DNA of 25,833 bases from CAYJEQ01 sp964369235 (GCA_964369235.1 CAYJEQ010000034.1:1-25833); one strand, 5' to 3'; counted from the first letter of the stretch, positions 15,839 through 23,319 are shown. Notes: generated by a model from the letters alone, not told the origin. Numbers and translations: made by a program.

Positions 15839-17317
15839 CTAAAGTAGCTCTAGTCCAATGGTAATGGTATCAATAACTGGTTGATATAATATACCTAAAG
15901 CAAGGTTTACTACTATAAAACAACCCATTACGAATTTATAGTTACCAGAGATCTTGGCTAGGGGATAGGTGACTTGGGTTTTCTTGTATATATGGATTAT
16001 AAATTTAGTGATGTATATTGCATTTAGTACGGTACTAATGGCGATAGCAGCAAGAACAAACCAAATTTTTGTAGGGTCTGATGTAGCTGTAATAAGCTGA
16101 TATTTACCTACAAAGCCAGTAAATAGTGGCACACCTATTAGGGAAATCCCTCCTATAGTAAAACATAGGGCAGCAATGGGATTACGGTGACCACTGCCTG
16201 CAAGATTTTCTATATACTTGCCATTATTTGAGGAGGACATAAGACCTTCACAGGATAGAAATAGCATGGATTTTACTAGGGCATGGGCAACAATGATAAA
16301 ACAAGCTGCAATAATCCCAGCAGTATTCTCCAGTCCTATACCAACATAGATATAACCAATCTGTCCCACTGAGGAATAGGCAAGCATACGCTTAATATTA
16401 TCTTCCTTTACAGCGTCTACGCTACCGACAATAATAGCCAGTATACCAAAGGCAAATAATACATTGCTTACATTAAGACTATCTACCAGCTCTATCCCTA
16501 GTACACGGTAGAATATCTTAATAAGAAGAATAATATAACCCTTTACCACCAGTCCTGAGGAGATGGCATTAGAGGCGTTCATAGCGTTATTATAAGCATG
16601 GCTCATCCATGAATGGAAGGGGAAAAGGGCGCTTTTAATAGCGATACCTACAGCTAGTAGCCCTACAATGATTGTAAGAGGTAGCTGATAGTTTCCAGCA
16701 GCAGCCAGCACCACCATACTTTCATTTACATTAGGCATTAGTAGATGTCCAGTAAGATTATACATAAGTATAATGGATACCAGAAACAGACCAGAACCTA
16801 GTAAGCTCATAATTAGATATTTAATGGTAGCAGCAATGGTTTTGCCGTTTTCCTTTGCTACGATAAATCCACAAGCACACAGGGTGTTTATCTCAATAAA
16901 TACATAGCTAGTAAATAAATCGTTAGTGTAGATAAGAGCGTATAAGCTAGAAAGCATCAAATTCATCATAAGATAAAATAGATTAATCTTCTTAGGCTTA
17001 ACATTTATAAATACTCTCTCACGCTCACCAATTACCACCATAAGCATAACAAAGCTTAAAGCAGTAGCAATAAGTGCCTCCAGTGGGCCAAAACGGATTT
17101 CGTTACCCCAAGGTGCAGAGAAATGCCCCATAAGATAGGTAAAGGTCTGAGGATTACTATTAAAAAACCACAGTAGCCCACCACTAAGCAGTGTACAGAT
17201 GGATACTACAGCCAGATTAAGATAGTAGGCAGCTTTGCCAGAAAGGACACTGGAGATTACCCCGGCAGCCATAGTAAGCATTATTGTAAAGAAGGGAAAG
17301 TTAGCAACAAAAGGCAT
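15839..17317 (-). CDS. MrpD-like antiporter subunit (first)
   Basis: A 492-residue Proton_antipo_M protein, first of four. Glu142 (YVFIEINTL), Lys228 (IAIKSALFPFHSW), Lys259 (LVVKGY) and a late Lys (GFVGKY) are kept, so the ion path looks intact. The proline-rich AHxxAPxPxSxLLSG loop found in its relatives is replaced by NNAMNASNAISSG, a clear divergence near the broken helix. The start overlaps the mrpC stop (TAATG) with AAGGAGG ahead. Among D subunits its place directly after mrpC is the canonical mrpD position. Confidence 0.9.
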   Translation of the reverse strand: MPFVANFPFFTIMLTMAAGVISSVLSGKAAYYLNLAVVSICTLLSGGLLWFFNSNPQTFTYLMGHFSAPWGNEIRFGPLEALIATALSFVMLMVVIGERERVFINVKPKKINLFYLMMNLMLSSLYALIYTNDLFTSYVFIEINTLCACGFIVAKENGKTIAATIKYLIMSLLGSGLFLVSIILMYNLTGHLLMPNVNESMVVLAAAGNYQLPLTIIVGLLAVGIAIKSALFPFHSWMSHAYNNAMNASNAISSGLVVKGYIILLIKIFYRVLGIELVDSLNVSNVLFAFGILAIIVGSVDAVKEDNIKRMLAYSSVGQIGYIYVGIGLENTAGIIAACFIIVAHALVKSMLFLSCEGLMSSSNNGKYIENLAGSGHRNPIAALCFTIGGISLIGVPLFTGFVGKYQLITATSDPTKIWFVLAAIAISTVLNAIYITKFIIHIYKKTQVTYPLAKISGNYKFVMGCFIVVNLALGILYQPVIDTITIGLELL

Positions 17318-17697
17318 TAGTGGCGAACCTCCTTCTTTCCTACTTTGGTTATGATTTCGTCTAAATCCAAGGTGTGGTATTCTTTATATAGTTTTTGTAT
17401 TAGTGATAGGGAAACTGCTGTAATAGATACAGATACCACAATACCTGTTAGTACAAGGCCACTGGGAATTGGGTTAATGTATTTTTCCACATCGGTTACT
17501 CCATCTACTACTATGGGGGCTAGGCGTCCTTCTATATAGCCTTTTGCAGCTAGAAATAGATAAACAGCACCGTCCATAATATTTAGACCGATGATTTTTT
17601 TTATAAGATTAGGTTGTAGGAATAGATTGGTAAATCCAATGCCAAAAAGTATCATAGCTACTGTTTCGTAGTAGTTACTTAGCAGATTAGGGCCCAT
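17317..17697 (-). CDS. mrpC: Mrp/Mnh antiporter subunit C (NuoK-like)
   Basis: A 126-residue three-helix protein homologous to NuoK. The GLNIMDGAVYLFL and NPIPSGLVLTGIVVSVSITA segments are diagnostic of MrpC/MnhC (the usual form is NPxPQALVLTAIV, here SG replaces QA). It belongs to the membrane core of the antiporter. The start overlaps the preceding stop by TAATG, with GGGGGAG upstream. The C-terminal 25 residues are a charged cytoplasmic tail. Confidence 0.93.
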   Translation of the reverse strand: MGPNLLSNYYETVAMILFGIGFTNLFLQPNLIKKIIGLNIMDGAVYLFLAAKGYIEGRLAPIVVDGVTDVEKYINPIPSGLVLTGIVVSVSITAVSLSLIQKLYKEYHTLDLDEIITKVGKKEVRH

Positions 17698-18599
17698 TAT
17701 ATCTCCCCCTTTGTAAATAGTGAATAGAAGCTGTATATGGTGCAGGTTACAATTAACCCTACACAGATATTTAGAGGTAGTATTAGCCCGGCAGAGATAA
17801 TATCACCAGGAGTACCTAAAGGGATACCTGTAGGTATGTGATAAGCACCTGTTAAGAAGGAATAGCCCTTTGCCACAGCGTAGAAAAACAGTGCACAGAA
17901 GGTAACTCGCTTAACTAATTTCTCGGTAATAACCTTTCTAATGGTACGGTAGCCATAGGCAGAGGAATAAAGTATTAAACTAGCTCCCATTACAGCACCA
18001 CCAGAGAAACCACCACCAGGGGTAATATGTCCATTAAGTACCAGATAGATACCAAAAAGCAGTAGAAAAGGTATTAGATACTTAGCTACAGTTTTTATAA
18101 TTAGATCTCTAGGTAGGGGACGGTAGTTAGGGTTGGCAAAATCGTCCTTATGGGCTTTTTCATCATCATTACGCATAAGCATCATAACACAGGCAGATGC
18201 ACAGAAAAGCACAGCACTCTCCCCAAAGGTATCAAAAGCACGATAATCTAAAATCATACCAGCAACAATATTAACAGCACCTGTTTCCTCTAGGCCTTTT
18301 TCGATGTAGCGCTGACTTACCTGATTGTGGACAGGGCTATCAGCATCACCAAATTCAGGTAGGAAGGACACTGTAATAAGCAGTGCAGTAATAACCATTA
18401 GACAGATAATAACACTTGCCATACGGTATACCATAACAAATAGGCGTTGAGCTTTTTCATCATGCCACTGCTGATATCGCTCTGACAGTGAAGGTTCATG
18501 GTGGTTAGAGGGACGACGCTCAGCTTTTTTCTTACGCTTGGTGGTTATTACCATATCTCCATCAGCGTATTTACTAATCATTTCTTTAAAGTTCTTCAT
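17697..18599 (-). CDS. mrpB: MbhE-MrpB fusion subunit of the antiporter
   Basis: A 300-residue protein combining two modules usually found as the end of MrpA (MbhE) and as MrpB. Residues 1-50 are a basic cytoplasmic extension. A helix near 55-80 and the AVNIVAGMILDYRAFDTFGES segment are MbhE-like. The second half has the MnhB signature GHITPGGGFSGGAVMGAS. Fusion of this type occurs in other split-MrpA operons. The start overlaps the preceding gene by 14 bases and uses the GA-rich sequence that encodes that gene's acidic tail as ribosome binding site. Confidence 0.88.
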   Translation of the reverse strand: MKNFKEMISKYADGDMVITTKRKKKAERRPSNHHEPSLSERYQQWHDEKAQRLFVMVYRMASVIICLMVITALLITVSFLPEFGDADSPVHNQVSQRYIEKGLEETGAVNIVAGMILDYRAFDTFGESAVLFCASACVMMLMRNDDEKAHKDDFANPNYRPLPRDLIIKTVAKYLIPFLLLFGIYLVLNGHITPGGGFSGGAVMGASLILYSSAYGYRTIRKVITEKLVKRVTFCALFFYAVAKGYSFLTGAYHIPTGIPLGTPGDIISAGLILPLNICVGLIVTCTIYSFYSLFTKGEI

Positions 18600-18858
18600 C
18601 TTCCTCTTCCTCCTCTCCTTCTTCCTTTAGCTTGTTGATATTCTGAAGTGTAACGAAAAAAAGTGTACTGGTAACCCCAGCCCCAACAGCAGCCTCAGTT
18701 ATAGCAAGGTCGGGGGAGCGAAGGAGTAGCCATAGTATACTTACCACTAGGCTGTAGGACATAAATATGATTACACTAGATAGAAGATTTTTTGTAAGGG
18801 AAACAGCAATAGCGCAGATAAGAAGAAAGGTCAGTAGCATGGTTTCAAATATAATCAT
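18586..18858 (-). CDS. MbhD/DUF4040 subunit (detached MrpA C-terminal segment)
   Basis: A 90-residue protein with three hydrophobic helices. SPDLAITEAAVGAGVTSTLF is the hallmark of MbhD and of the corresponding part of MrpA. In operons with split MrpA this piece is an independent gene, as here. The tail is almost purely acidic (KEEGEEEEEDEEL). It overlaps mrpG by 14 bases and the next gene by 14 bases, so the three are tightly coupled. Confidence 0.9.
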   Translation of the reverse strand: MIIFETMLLTFLLICAIAVSLTKNLLSSVIIFMSYSLVVSILWLLLRSPDLAITEAAVGAGVTSTLFFVTLQNINKLKEEGEEEEEDEEL

Positions 18859-19168
18859 TGTGTACTACCTCGCATTTCTCGGTTATTTTTTCATCGGATA
18901 TAATTTCAGTTCTAGCTAAAAAGTGGGAAGCAACAGGGTTTGCAAACCATAGAAACAGCATAACTAAAAGTAGTTTAAGGCTTGTAATATCAAATCCATT
19001 GGCGATAATTAGGGATATAATAATTAGCATAGCACCAAAGGTGTCGGAGATAGAGGCAGCCTGCATACGATTAAGGATATATCCACATCTAAAATTACCT
19101 ACTACAGAGGTGGTAAATATAACAAGGCCAGAAATCATAAATATGGCAGAAAATAAAAATCTAATCAT
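18845..19168 (-). CDS. mrpG: Mrp/Mnh antiporter subunit G
   Basis: A 107-residue three-helix protein. FRCGYILNRMQAASISDTFGAMLII matches the MrpG signature (a G..R..D.Y.R.HA...DT.G pattern). A GGAGGTAAC site lies just before the start, which overlaps the mrpF end by 8 bases. It is a small accessory subunit needed for assembly in known Mrp complexes. Confidence 0.92.
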   Translation of the reverse strand: MIRFLFSAIFMISGLVIFTTSVVGNFRCGYILNRMQAASISDTFGAMLIIISLIIANGFDITSLKLLLVMLFLWFANPVASHFLARTEIISDEKITEKCEVVHNDYI

Positions 19169-19517
19169 TGTCTGTTACCTCCTTAGGTAGTTCTCTAGAA
19201 GCTGGCTGTTTACGAAGATTGGAGAAATCCTGAGATTTTTCTTTTTTGTGGCTTCTCAGATAGCCTTTTGAAACAATAACAATGGTTACAAAACCTAGTA
19301 GTGCATAGATAAGGGCGATATCCACAATGTAGTTTTCCCCTTGAATAACAGCCATAATACAGCACATCATTATAATGATGGTACTAATATTATTAATACC
19401 CAAAATACGGTCAAAGAAGGTAGGTCCGATAATAGATCTAGCAAGATAGATGAAGATTAATATGGTAAAACATATAAGTGCAAAGGAAAAAAGTATACTA
19501 TAAAGTAGGTCTAACAT
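19161..19517 (-). CDS. mrpF: Mrp/Mnh antiporter subunit F
   Basis: About 118 residues with three helices. The RSIIGPTFFDRILGINNIST segment is the MrpF signature. The start at 19517 (MLDLLYS) has GGAGG nine bases upstream and begins one base after the mrpE stop; a 17-codon longer frame from 19568 lies inside mrpE and lacks a binding site. The C-terminal 35 residues are charged and probably cytoplasmic. Confidence 0.9.
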   Translation of the reverse strand: MLDLLYSILFSFALICFTILIFIYLARSIIGPTFFDRILGINNISTIIIMMCCIMAVIQGENYIVDIALIYALLGFVTIVIVSKGYLRSHKKEKSQDFSNLRKQPASRELPKEVTDND

Positions 19518-19518
19518 A

Positions 19519-19980
19519 TTAATGAGCCTCCATTTCTTTAAGTAGTCGGATAAAGATAGAGTTTTCAAAATCCTCTAATAGTGTGTAGTCCATAGTGTGG
19601 ATACAAAACACATCATCGGTAATATCAACGGTGATAGTACCAGGGGTTAGGGTTATTGAATTAGCTAGTATGGTTTTAAGGAAATCATTTTTTAGAGGGA
19701 TTTTGTAGAATACAATTTGTGGCTGTATCTCAAAATCCTTAGCAAAGATAAATTTCATAACCATAAGGCTAGATTTTACAATTTCTACAGCTAGTACAAA
19801 GATATACTGTATAGCTCGTAGGAAATTTCGCAAAAATCTAAAATCATTATTAGGGGAATACTCTAAATATTTAATCATAAAGAGATAAATAGCACTGGAT
19901 ATAGCTATACCAAAGCAGATTATCTCAATGGTTATCCTACCATTTAAGGCTATCCATAATAAAAATAATAATAAATACAC
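19519..19980 (-). CDS. mrpE: Mrp/Mnh antiporter subunit E
   Basis: About 153 residues: two N-terminal helices (LWIALNGRITIEIICFGIAI) and a cytoplasmic domain with NSITLTPGTITVDITDD, the MrpE hallmark. I place the start at a GTG (19980), with AGGAG eight bases upstream. The longer ATG frame from 20034 begins inside the terminator hairpin of the transaldolase gene and has no binding site. It is the first gene of the ten-gene antiporter operon. Confidence 0.88.
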   Translation of the reverse strand: MYLLLFLLWIALNGRITIEIICFGIAISSAIYLFMIKYLEYSPNNDFRFLRNFLRAIQYIFVLAVEIVKSSLMVMKFIFAKDFEIQPQIVFYKIPLKNDFLKTILANSITLTPGTITVDITDDVFCIHTMDYTLLEDFENSIFIRLLKEMEAH

Positions 19981-20005
19981 TGACAACACTCCTATTTTTG
20001 TCGGC

Positions 20006-20044
20006 AAAAAATCCGTATTGTAGAAAAGTTCCACATATACGGAT
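20006..20044 (-). terminator. Terminator/attenuator between transaldolase gene and mrpE
   Basis: ATCCGTAT (20011-20018) pairs with ATACGGAT (20037-20044). On the minus strand six T residues follow. It ends only about 25 bases before the mrpE start, leaving no room for a promoter in between. Confidence 0.8.
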
Positions 20045-20073
20045 TGTTGGCTGTAAAATTTTTATGCTAAGAT

Positions 20074-20718
20074 TTACTTAGGCACACTTTCCCAGTCTTT
20101 TAGAAACTTTTCAATCCCGCTATCAGTTAAAGGATGCTTTAGCATCTGCTCGATAATCTTGTAAGGAACAGTTGCTATGTCTGCCCCGGCTAGAGCTGAG
20201 CTTGTAACATGAATTGGGTTTCTGATTGATGCAGAAATAATCTCAGTTTCGATTCCATGGATTTTAAATATATCGCTAATCTCAGTAATTAGGTTTATGC
20301 CTTCCTGACCGATATCATCAAGTCTTCCTAGGAATGGGCTTACATAAGTTGCACCTGCTCTTGCTGCTAGCAGTGCCTGTGCTGCTGAGAATATTAATGT
20401 AACATTTGTTTTGATTTTTTTAGCAGTTAAGATTTTTGTAGCCTTAAGTCCTTCGGCACACATTGGAATTTTTATAACGATGTTTTCATGGATTTTTACA
20501 AGCTCTAAAGCTTCTGCTACCATTTCATCACCATTCATTGATATAACCTCAGCTGAGATAGGGCCATCTACTATTGTAGTGATTTCCTTAACAACCTCTT
20601 TAAAATCTCTGCCTTCTTTAGCTATTAGTGATGGGTTTGTTGTAACCCCACAGATAACCCCTAGATCATTAGCCTTTTTGATTTCTTCTACATTGGCGGT
20701 ATCGATAAATAATTTCAT
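20074..20718 (-). CDS. tal: Transaldolase, TalC/fructose-6-phosphate aldolase type
   Basis: A 214-residue small transaldolase (type 3B/FSA group), one TIM barrel. FIDTAN at 4-9, GVTTNPSL at 24-31 and the Schiff-base lysine Lys83 in VIKIP are visible, and length matches the 210-220 norm. It transfers dihydroxyacetone units in the non-oxidative pentose phosphate pathway. The start at MKLFIDTAN (20718) is the family form; an ATG seven codons upstream lacks a binding site. It is followed by the terminator before mrpE and preceded by its own promoter. Confidence 0.94.
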   Translation of the reverse strand: MKLFIDTANVEEIKKANDLGVICGVTTNPSLIAKEGRDFKEVVKEITTIVDGPISAEVISMNGDEMVAEALELVKIHENIVIKIPMCAEGLKATKILTAKKIKTNVTLIFSAAQALLAARAGATYVSPFLGRLDDIGQEGINLITEISDIFKIHGIETEIISASIRNPIHVTSSALAGADIATVPYKIIEQMLKHPLTDSGIEKFLKDWESVPK

Positions 20719-20898
20719 AATTATGACCATTCCTTTCATTTTTGTCTAAGTTTTTATAGATTATAGTAGTGTGTTAATAATAGAATCTAAACTATAAAAA
20801 ACTAAACTCAAACATATAATTAAGATATATAATCCACTATAGCACTACTGATTTGTATTTGCAAGTAAATATAAATCTAACAGTGAACAAATTGTAAA

Positions 20899-20928
20899 AA
20901 TATATGATTTGCACAGATTAGCTGTCAA
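20899..20928 (-). promoter_or_regulatory. Probable promoter of the transaldolase gene
   Basis: On the minus strand TTGACA (20928-20923), an 18-base spacer and TATATT (20904-20899). The implied leader is about 175 bases, long enough for regulation, but I recognise no riboswitch in it. Confidence 0.5.
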
Positions 20929-20968
20929 TATTTTATACAAAATGTAGTAATGCTTTTATTAAACTAAA

Positions 20969-21595
20969 CTAACCTTGTGCTATACTGCTATGTTTGGGCA
21001 CAGGTAGGTGGATATCCTTTGCAACACTTATTATTCTAGCGATTATTACCACTGATAGTGATATGTACATCGCTATTTCCTTAGAGAATAGTGGATATAC
21101 AAACCACAACACTAGTGCGCCTAACATAGCACAGGAAGCATATACTTCTTTTCTAAGTATGGCTGGCACCCTCTGGCAAAGCAAATCTCTAATTACCCCA
21201 CCACCAACAGCTGTAATTGTAGATACAAATAAAAACTGTGGTAGATTGTAGCCAGAGTCTATAGCCTTAACCCCAGCATCAATAGCAAAGATTCCTAGAC
21301 CTATGGCATCACTGGCTGTCATCACTGCACGATGGGCAGTGCTGCTCCATTTTACACTCATGGCAATGGTTGCCACTAAAATCACTATTATCATATTTGG
21401 GTAACTATTAAAGAACTTAGGTACACCAACATCCATTACTACATCTCGCATTATACCACCACCACAGGCTGTGGCAAATGCCATTACATATATACCAAAT
21501 ACATCCATCTTCTTTGTTATGGCAATATATGCCCCAGAAAGGGCAAAGGCTGCCACCCCGATGTATTCTAAAACTATTGCTACGGTTATCTCCAT
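20969..21595 (-). CDS. TRIC/YicG (UPF0126) family channel protein
   Basis: A 208-residue, seven-helix membrane protein of the trimeric intracellular cation channel family. The two internally repeated halves each carry the signature glycine motif: GGGIMRD at about 45-51 and GGGVIRD near residues 131-137. Bacterial members conduct monovalent cations in vitro; the physiological role is unclear. Only 36 bases separate it from the nucleosidase gene upstream, so the two are probably co-transcribed. AAGAGG stands somewhat far before the start. Confidence 0.9.
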   Translation of the reverse strand: MEITVAIVLEYIGVAAFALSGAYIAITKKMDVFGIYVMAFATACGGGIMRDVVMDVGVPKFFNSYPNMIIVILVATIAMSVKWSSTAHRAVMTASDAIGLGIFAIDAGVKAIDSGYNLPQFLFVSTITAVGGGVIRDLLCQRVPAILRKEVYASCAMLGALVLWFVYPLFSKEIAMYISLSVVIIARIISVAKDIHLPVPKHSSIAQG

Positions 21596-21631
21596 TGATT
21601 AATATGCCTCTTATTAGCTTTGCTATTCTTT

Positions 21632-22321
21632 CTATATTTTGTAACTATTAATTAGATCCAGCACAATTGCTGAAGCATTGTCTGCGGATTTTTCTATTAG
21701 GTTGTCGTAGGTTTCCTTTGCATCATCATCAGCATTATCTGACATGGAACGGATAACAACAAATGGAATATTATTCATTGTAGCAACCTGTCCTATAGCA
21801 GCACCTTCCATTTCGGTACACATAGGTGAGTGAGCTAGAACTATTCTATCATTGTCTTCCTTAGTAGATACAAATAGATCTCCAGTTACAATCTTACCAC
21901 TGTAGTAGTTAAAGCCATGAGCAGCCCCTACACGCTGACAGCTAGACAGTGTAGCATTAACAAGATTAAGATCAGCAGTAAATTCGATACTATAAGGGTG
22001 GTAGTTTGCAAAAAACTCTCCCTGATCGTGGTATTTCACTGTGGAGGATACTACCACATCAAGTGTTTTAAGATTTTTGGACATAGCACCAGCAATACCT
22101 GTGTTTACAATAGCATCAACCTTAAACTCTCTAGCAAGGGTAATTGCACAACAGGTGGCATTAACTTTACCTATACTAGCACACACCAGTACAAGGCTAC
22201 TATCTCCAATAGTACCTTGATAATAGGTCTGTCCCATGATTTCTACCTCTTCGGTAATATTCATAACAGCTTTAATCTGCTGGATTTCTTCTTTTAATGC
22301 TCCGATAATTCCCCAAGTCAT
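21632..22321 (-). CDS. mtnN: 5'-methylthioadenosine/S-adenosylhomocysteine nucleosidase
   Basis: A 229-residue PNP-fold nucleosidase that cleaves adenine from methylthioadenosine and S-adenosylhomocysteine, feeding methionine salvage and the activated methyl cycle. Catalytic Glu12 sits in GALKEE, and NTGIAGA follows at 73-79. CTEMEGAA holds Met171-Glu172 for ribose binding, and SMSDNAD holds the general acid Asp195. Length is normal. AAAGGAG lies before the start. Its promoter is at 22380-22408. Confidence 0.95.
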   Translation of the reverse strand: MTWGIIGALKEEIQQIKAVMNITEEVEIMGQTYYQGTIGDSSLVLVCASIGKVNATCCAITLAREFKVDAIVNTGIAGAMSKNLKTLDVVVSSTVKYHDQGEFFANYHPYSIEFTADLNLVNATLSSCQRVGAAHGFNYYSGKIVTGDLFVSTKEDNDRIVLAHSPMCTEMEGAAIGQVATMNNIPFVVIRSMSDNADDDAKETYDNLIEKSADNASAIVLDLINSYKI

Positions 22322-22379
22322 AAATTAAATCTCCTTTGTAGTTCTATTAGCTTTTATAGTAAAGCATTTTATGGTTAAT

Positions 22380-22408
22380 ATTATATACCTAATATATAAT
22401 AAAAGCAA
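22380..22408 (-). promoter_or_regulatory. Promoter of the nucleosidase-TRIC genes
   Basis: On the minus strand TTGCTT (22408-22403), 17 bases, TATAAT (22385-22380). It overlaps the left end of an AT-rich inverted-repeat element. Confidence 0.6.
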
Positions 22409-22519
22409 ATCTTTTTACAAATCAGAATTATCTTATACATAATATAGATGTAGCAAAAAATAAAAGAAAAGATTTGCTAATTTATAAAACTAATGGTAAT
22501 ATATATTATAATAGGTATA
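22384..22519. repeat. AT-rich nested inverted-repeat element
   Basis: Outer TATACCTA/TAGGTATA ends (22384-22391/22512-22519) enclose a perfect 12-bp inverted repeat AGCAAATCTTTT/AAAAGATTTGCT (22404-22415/22467-22478). No protein is encoded. It could be a small MITE or a regulatory structure for the flanking promoter. A further AAAAGCAAAT copy lies near 22551. Confidence 0.4.
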
Positions 22520-22640
22520 GATAGTAGATATTATTCCATAAGTTAATATTAAAAGCAAATTTAAAACTCCTGTTAAATCCTTTATTCAAAGGCATTTATA
22601 GGATTATTTAAAAAATATTAAACTTTTTTTAAAAAAACTA
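22520..22640. other. AT-rich spacer before the tRNA operon
   Basis: About 120 bases of AT-rich DNA with no gene or clear structure, completing the gap between the nucleosidase gene and the tRNA promoter. A minus-strand frame running from the tRNAs into this stretch is antisense tRNA sequence and not a gene. Confidence 0.5.
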
Positions 22641-22669
22641 TTGACTTTTGTATAAATAACTGGTAGAAT
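22641..22669 (+). promoter_or_regulatory. Promoter of the tRNA operon
   Basis: TTGACT (22641-22646), 17 bases, TAGAAT (22664-22669). It lies about 57 bases before the first tRNA, as expected for a stable-RNA operon. Confidence 0.75.
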
Positions 22670-22726
22670 ATAATTCGTTCCTAGAGAACACATACAGACA
22701 GTATCACTAGGAAAACAACAAAATAT

Positions 22727-22800
22727 GCGGGTGTAGTTCAATGGTAGAATTCTAGCCTTCCAAGCTAGCAGCGTGGGTTCGATTCCCATCACCCGCTCCA
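22727..22800 (+). tRNA. tRNA-Gly (anticodon UCC)
   Basis: A full cloverleaf: acceptor GCGGGTG/CACCCGC, anticodon stem CTAGC/GCTAG with loop CTTCCAA (anticodon TCC at 22759-22761), GGTTCGATTC T-arm, discriminator T and encoded CCA. Confidence 0.97.
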
Positions 22801-22803
22801 TGT

Positions 22804-22880
22804 GCGCCAGTAGCTCAGCAGGATAGAGCAACTGCCTTCTAAGCAGTAGGTCGGGAGTTCGAGTCTCTCCTGGCGCGCCA
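22804..22880 (+). tRNA. tRNA-Arg (anticodon UCU)
   Basis: Acceptor GCGCCAG/CTGGCGC, anticodon stem ACTGC/GCAGT with loop CTTCTAA (anticodon TCT), AGTTCGAGTC T-arm, discriminator G, encoded CCA. It starts three bases after tRNA-Gly. Confidence 0.97.
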
Positions 22881-22883
22881 TAT

Positions 22884-22961
<78 letters not shown>

Positions 22962-22968
22962 TTTATTT

Positions 22969-22996
22969 AAAAAAGCCACATCAAAAGGGCTTTTTT
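22969..22996 (+). terminator. Terminator-like hairpin between tRNA-His and tRNA-Gln
   Basis: AAAAAAGCC (22969-22977) and GGCTTTTTT (22988-22996). It lies within the tRNA cluster, so tRNA-Gln needs read-through, RNA processing here, or another promoter. Confidence 0.7.
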
Positions 22997-23006
22997 AGTT
23001 TTATAT

Positions 23007-23082
23007 TGGGCTATAGCCAAGCGGTAAGGCAACGGACTTTGACTCCGTCATCCCGATGGTTCGAATCCATCTAGCCCAACCA
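23007..23082 (+). tRNA. tRNA-Gln (anticodon UUG)
   Basis: Acceptor TGGGCTA/TAGCCCA, anticodon stem ACGGA/TCCGT with loop CTTTGAC (anticodon TTG), GGTTCGAATC T-arm, discriminator A, encoded CCA. It is the last tRNA and borders the accessory region, so its 3' end is a candidate integration site. Confidence 0.97.
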
Positions 23083-23090
23083 TGAATTTG

Positions 23091-23151
23091 TCGTAAAAAG
23101 TATGCGATTGGGTGAAAACCCAGTAAAATCGCCACTTTTTACGGCTTTTTT
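23091..23151 (+). terminator. Large terminator after tRNA-Gln
   Basis: Outer CGTAAAAAGT/ACTTTTTACG stem, inner GCGATT/AATCGC and GGT/ACC pairings, then a T-run after ACGGC. The left inner arm includes a copy of the AGTATGCGATT repeat. Confidence 0.88.
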
Positions 23152-23172
23152 CGTTAAATACGAGTGAATTTC

Positions 23173-23200
23173 GAGTATGCTATTTTGAGTATGCGATTTT
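23173..23200 (+). repeat. Tandem 14-bp direct repeat, candidate attachment or recombinase-binding region
   Basis: GAGTATGCTATTTT (23173-23186) and GAGTATGCGATTTT (23187-23200) are adjacent and differ at one base. A third partial copy, AGTATGCGATT, lies at 23099-23109 inside the tRNA-Gln terminator. Confidence 0.5.
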
Positions 23201-23319
23201 GCTAAAAATCAAACTGTACGTGACTTGAACTATCACTTTGAACATAAATGACTAGCGCCCTTTTTTAAAACAGCATTTTAAAGAAAAATTATTATAGTCT
23301 AAAACAAAATAAATTACAT

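Noticed and set aside
10882..19980. Membrane-bound hydrogenase (Mbh/Ech) operon
   Set aside because: MbhD/E-like subunits are present, but no NiFe large or small subunit, ferredoxin-like or NuoB/C/D/I-like genes occur in the window.
19981..20034. An 18-codon N-terminal extension of mrpE
   Set aside because: Its ATG lies in the transaldolase terminator hairpin and there is no ribosome binding site, while the GTG at 19980 has AGGAG at proper distance.
20740..20898. Possible riboswitch in the transaldolase leader
   Set aside because: The leader is long but AT-rich, and I could not recognise a known aptamer or a terminator/antiterminator pair.
22604..22831. A 75-codon minus-strand open frame across tRNA-Gly and its promoter
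   Set aside because: It is antisense to the tRNA (the translated phrase GIEPTLLAWKAR is a well-known tRNA-Gly artefact), and has no ribosome binding site.
23173..23200. Possible CRISPR array
   Set aside because: Only two adjacent 14-bp units with no spacers between them, and no cas genes.
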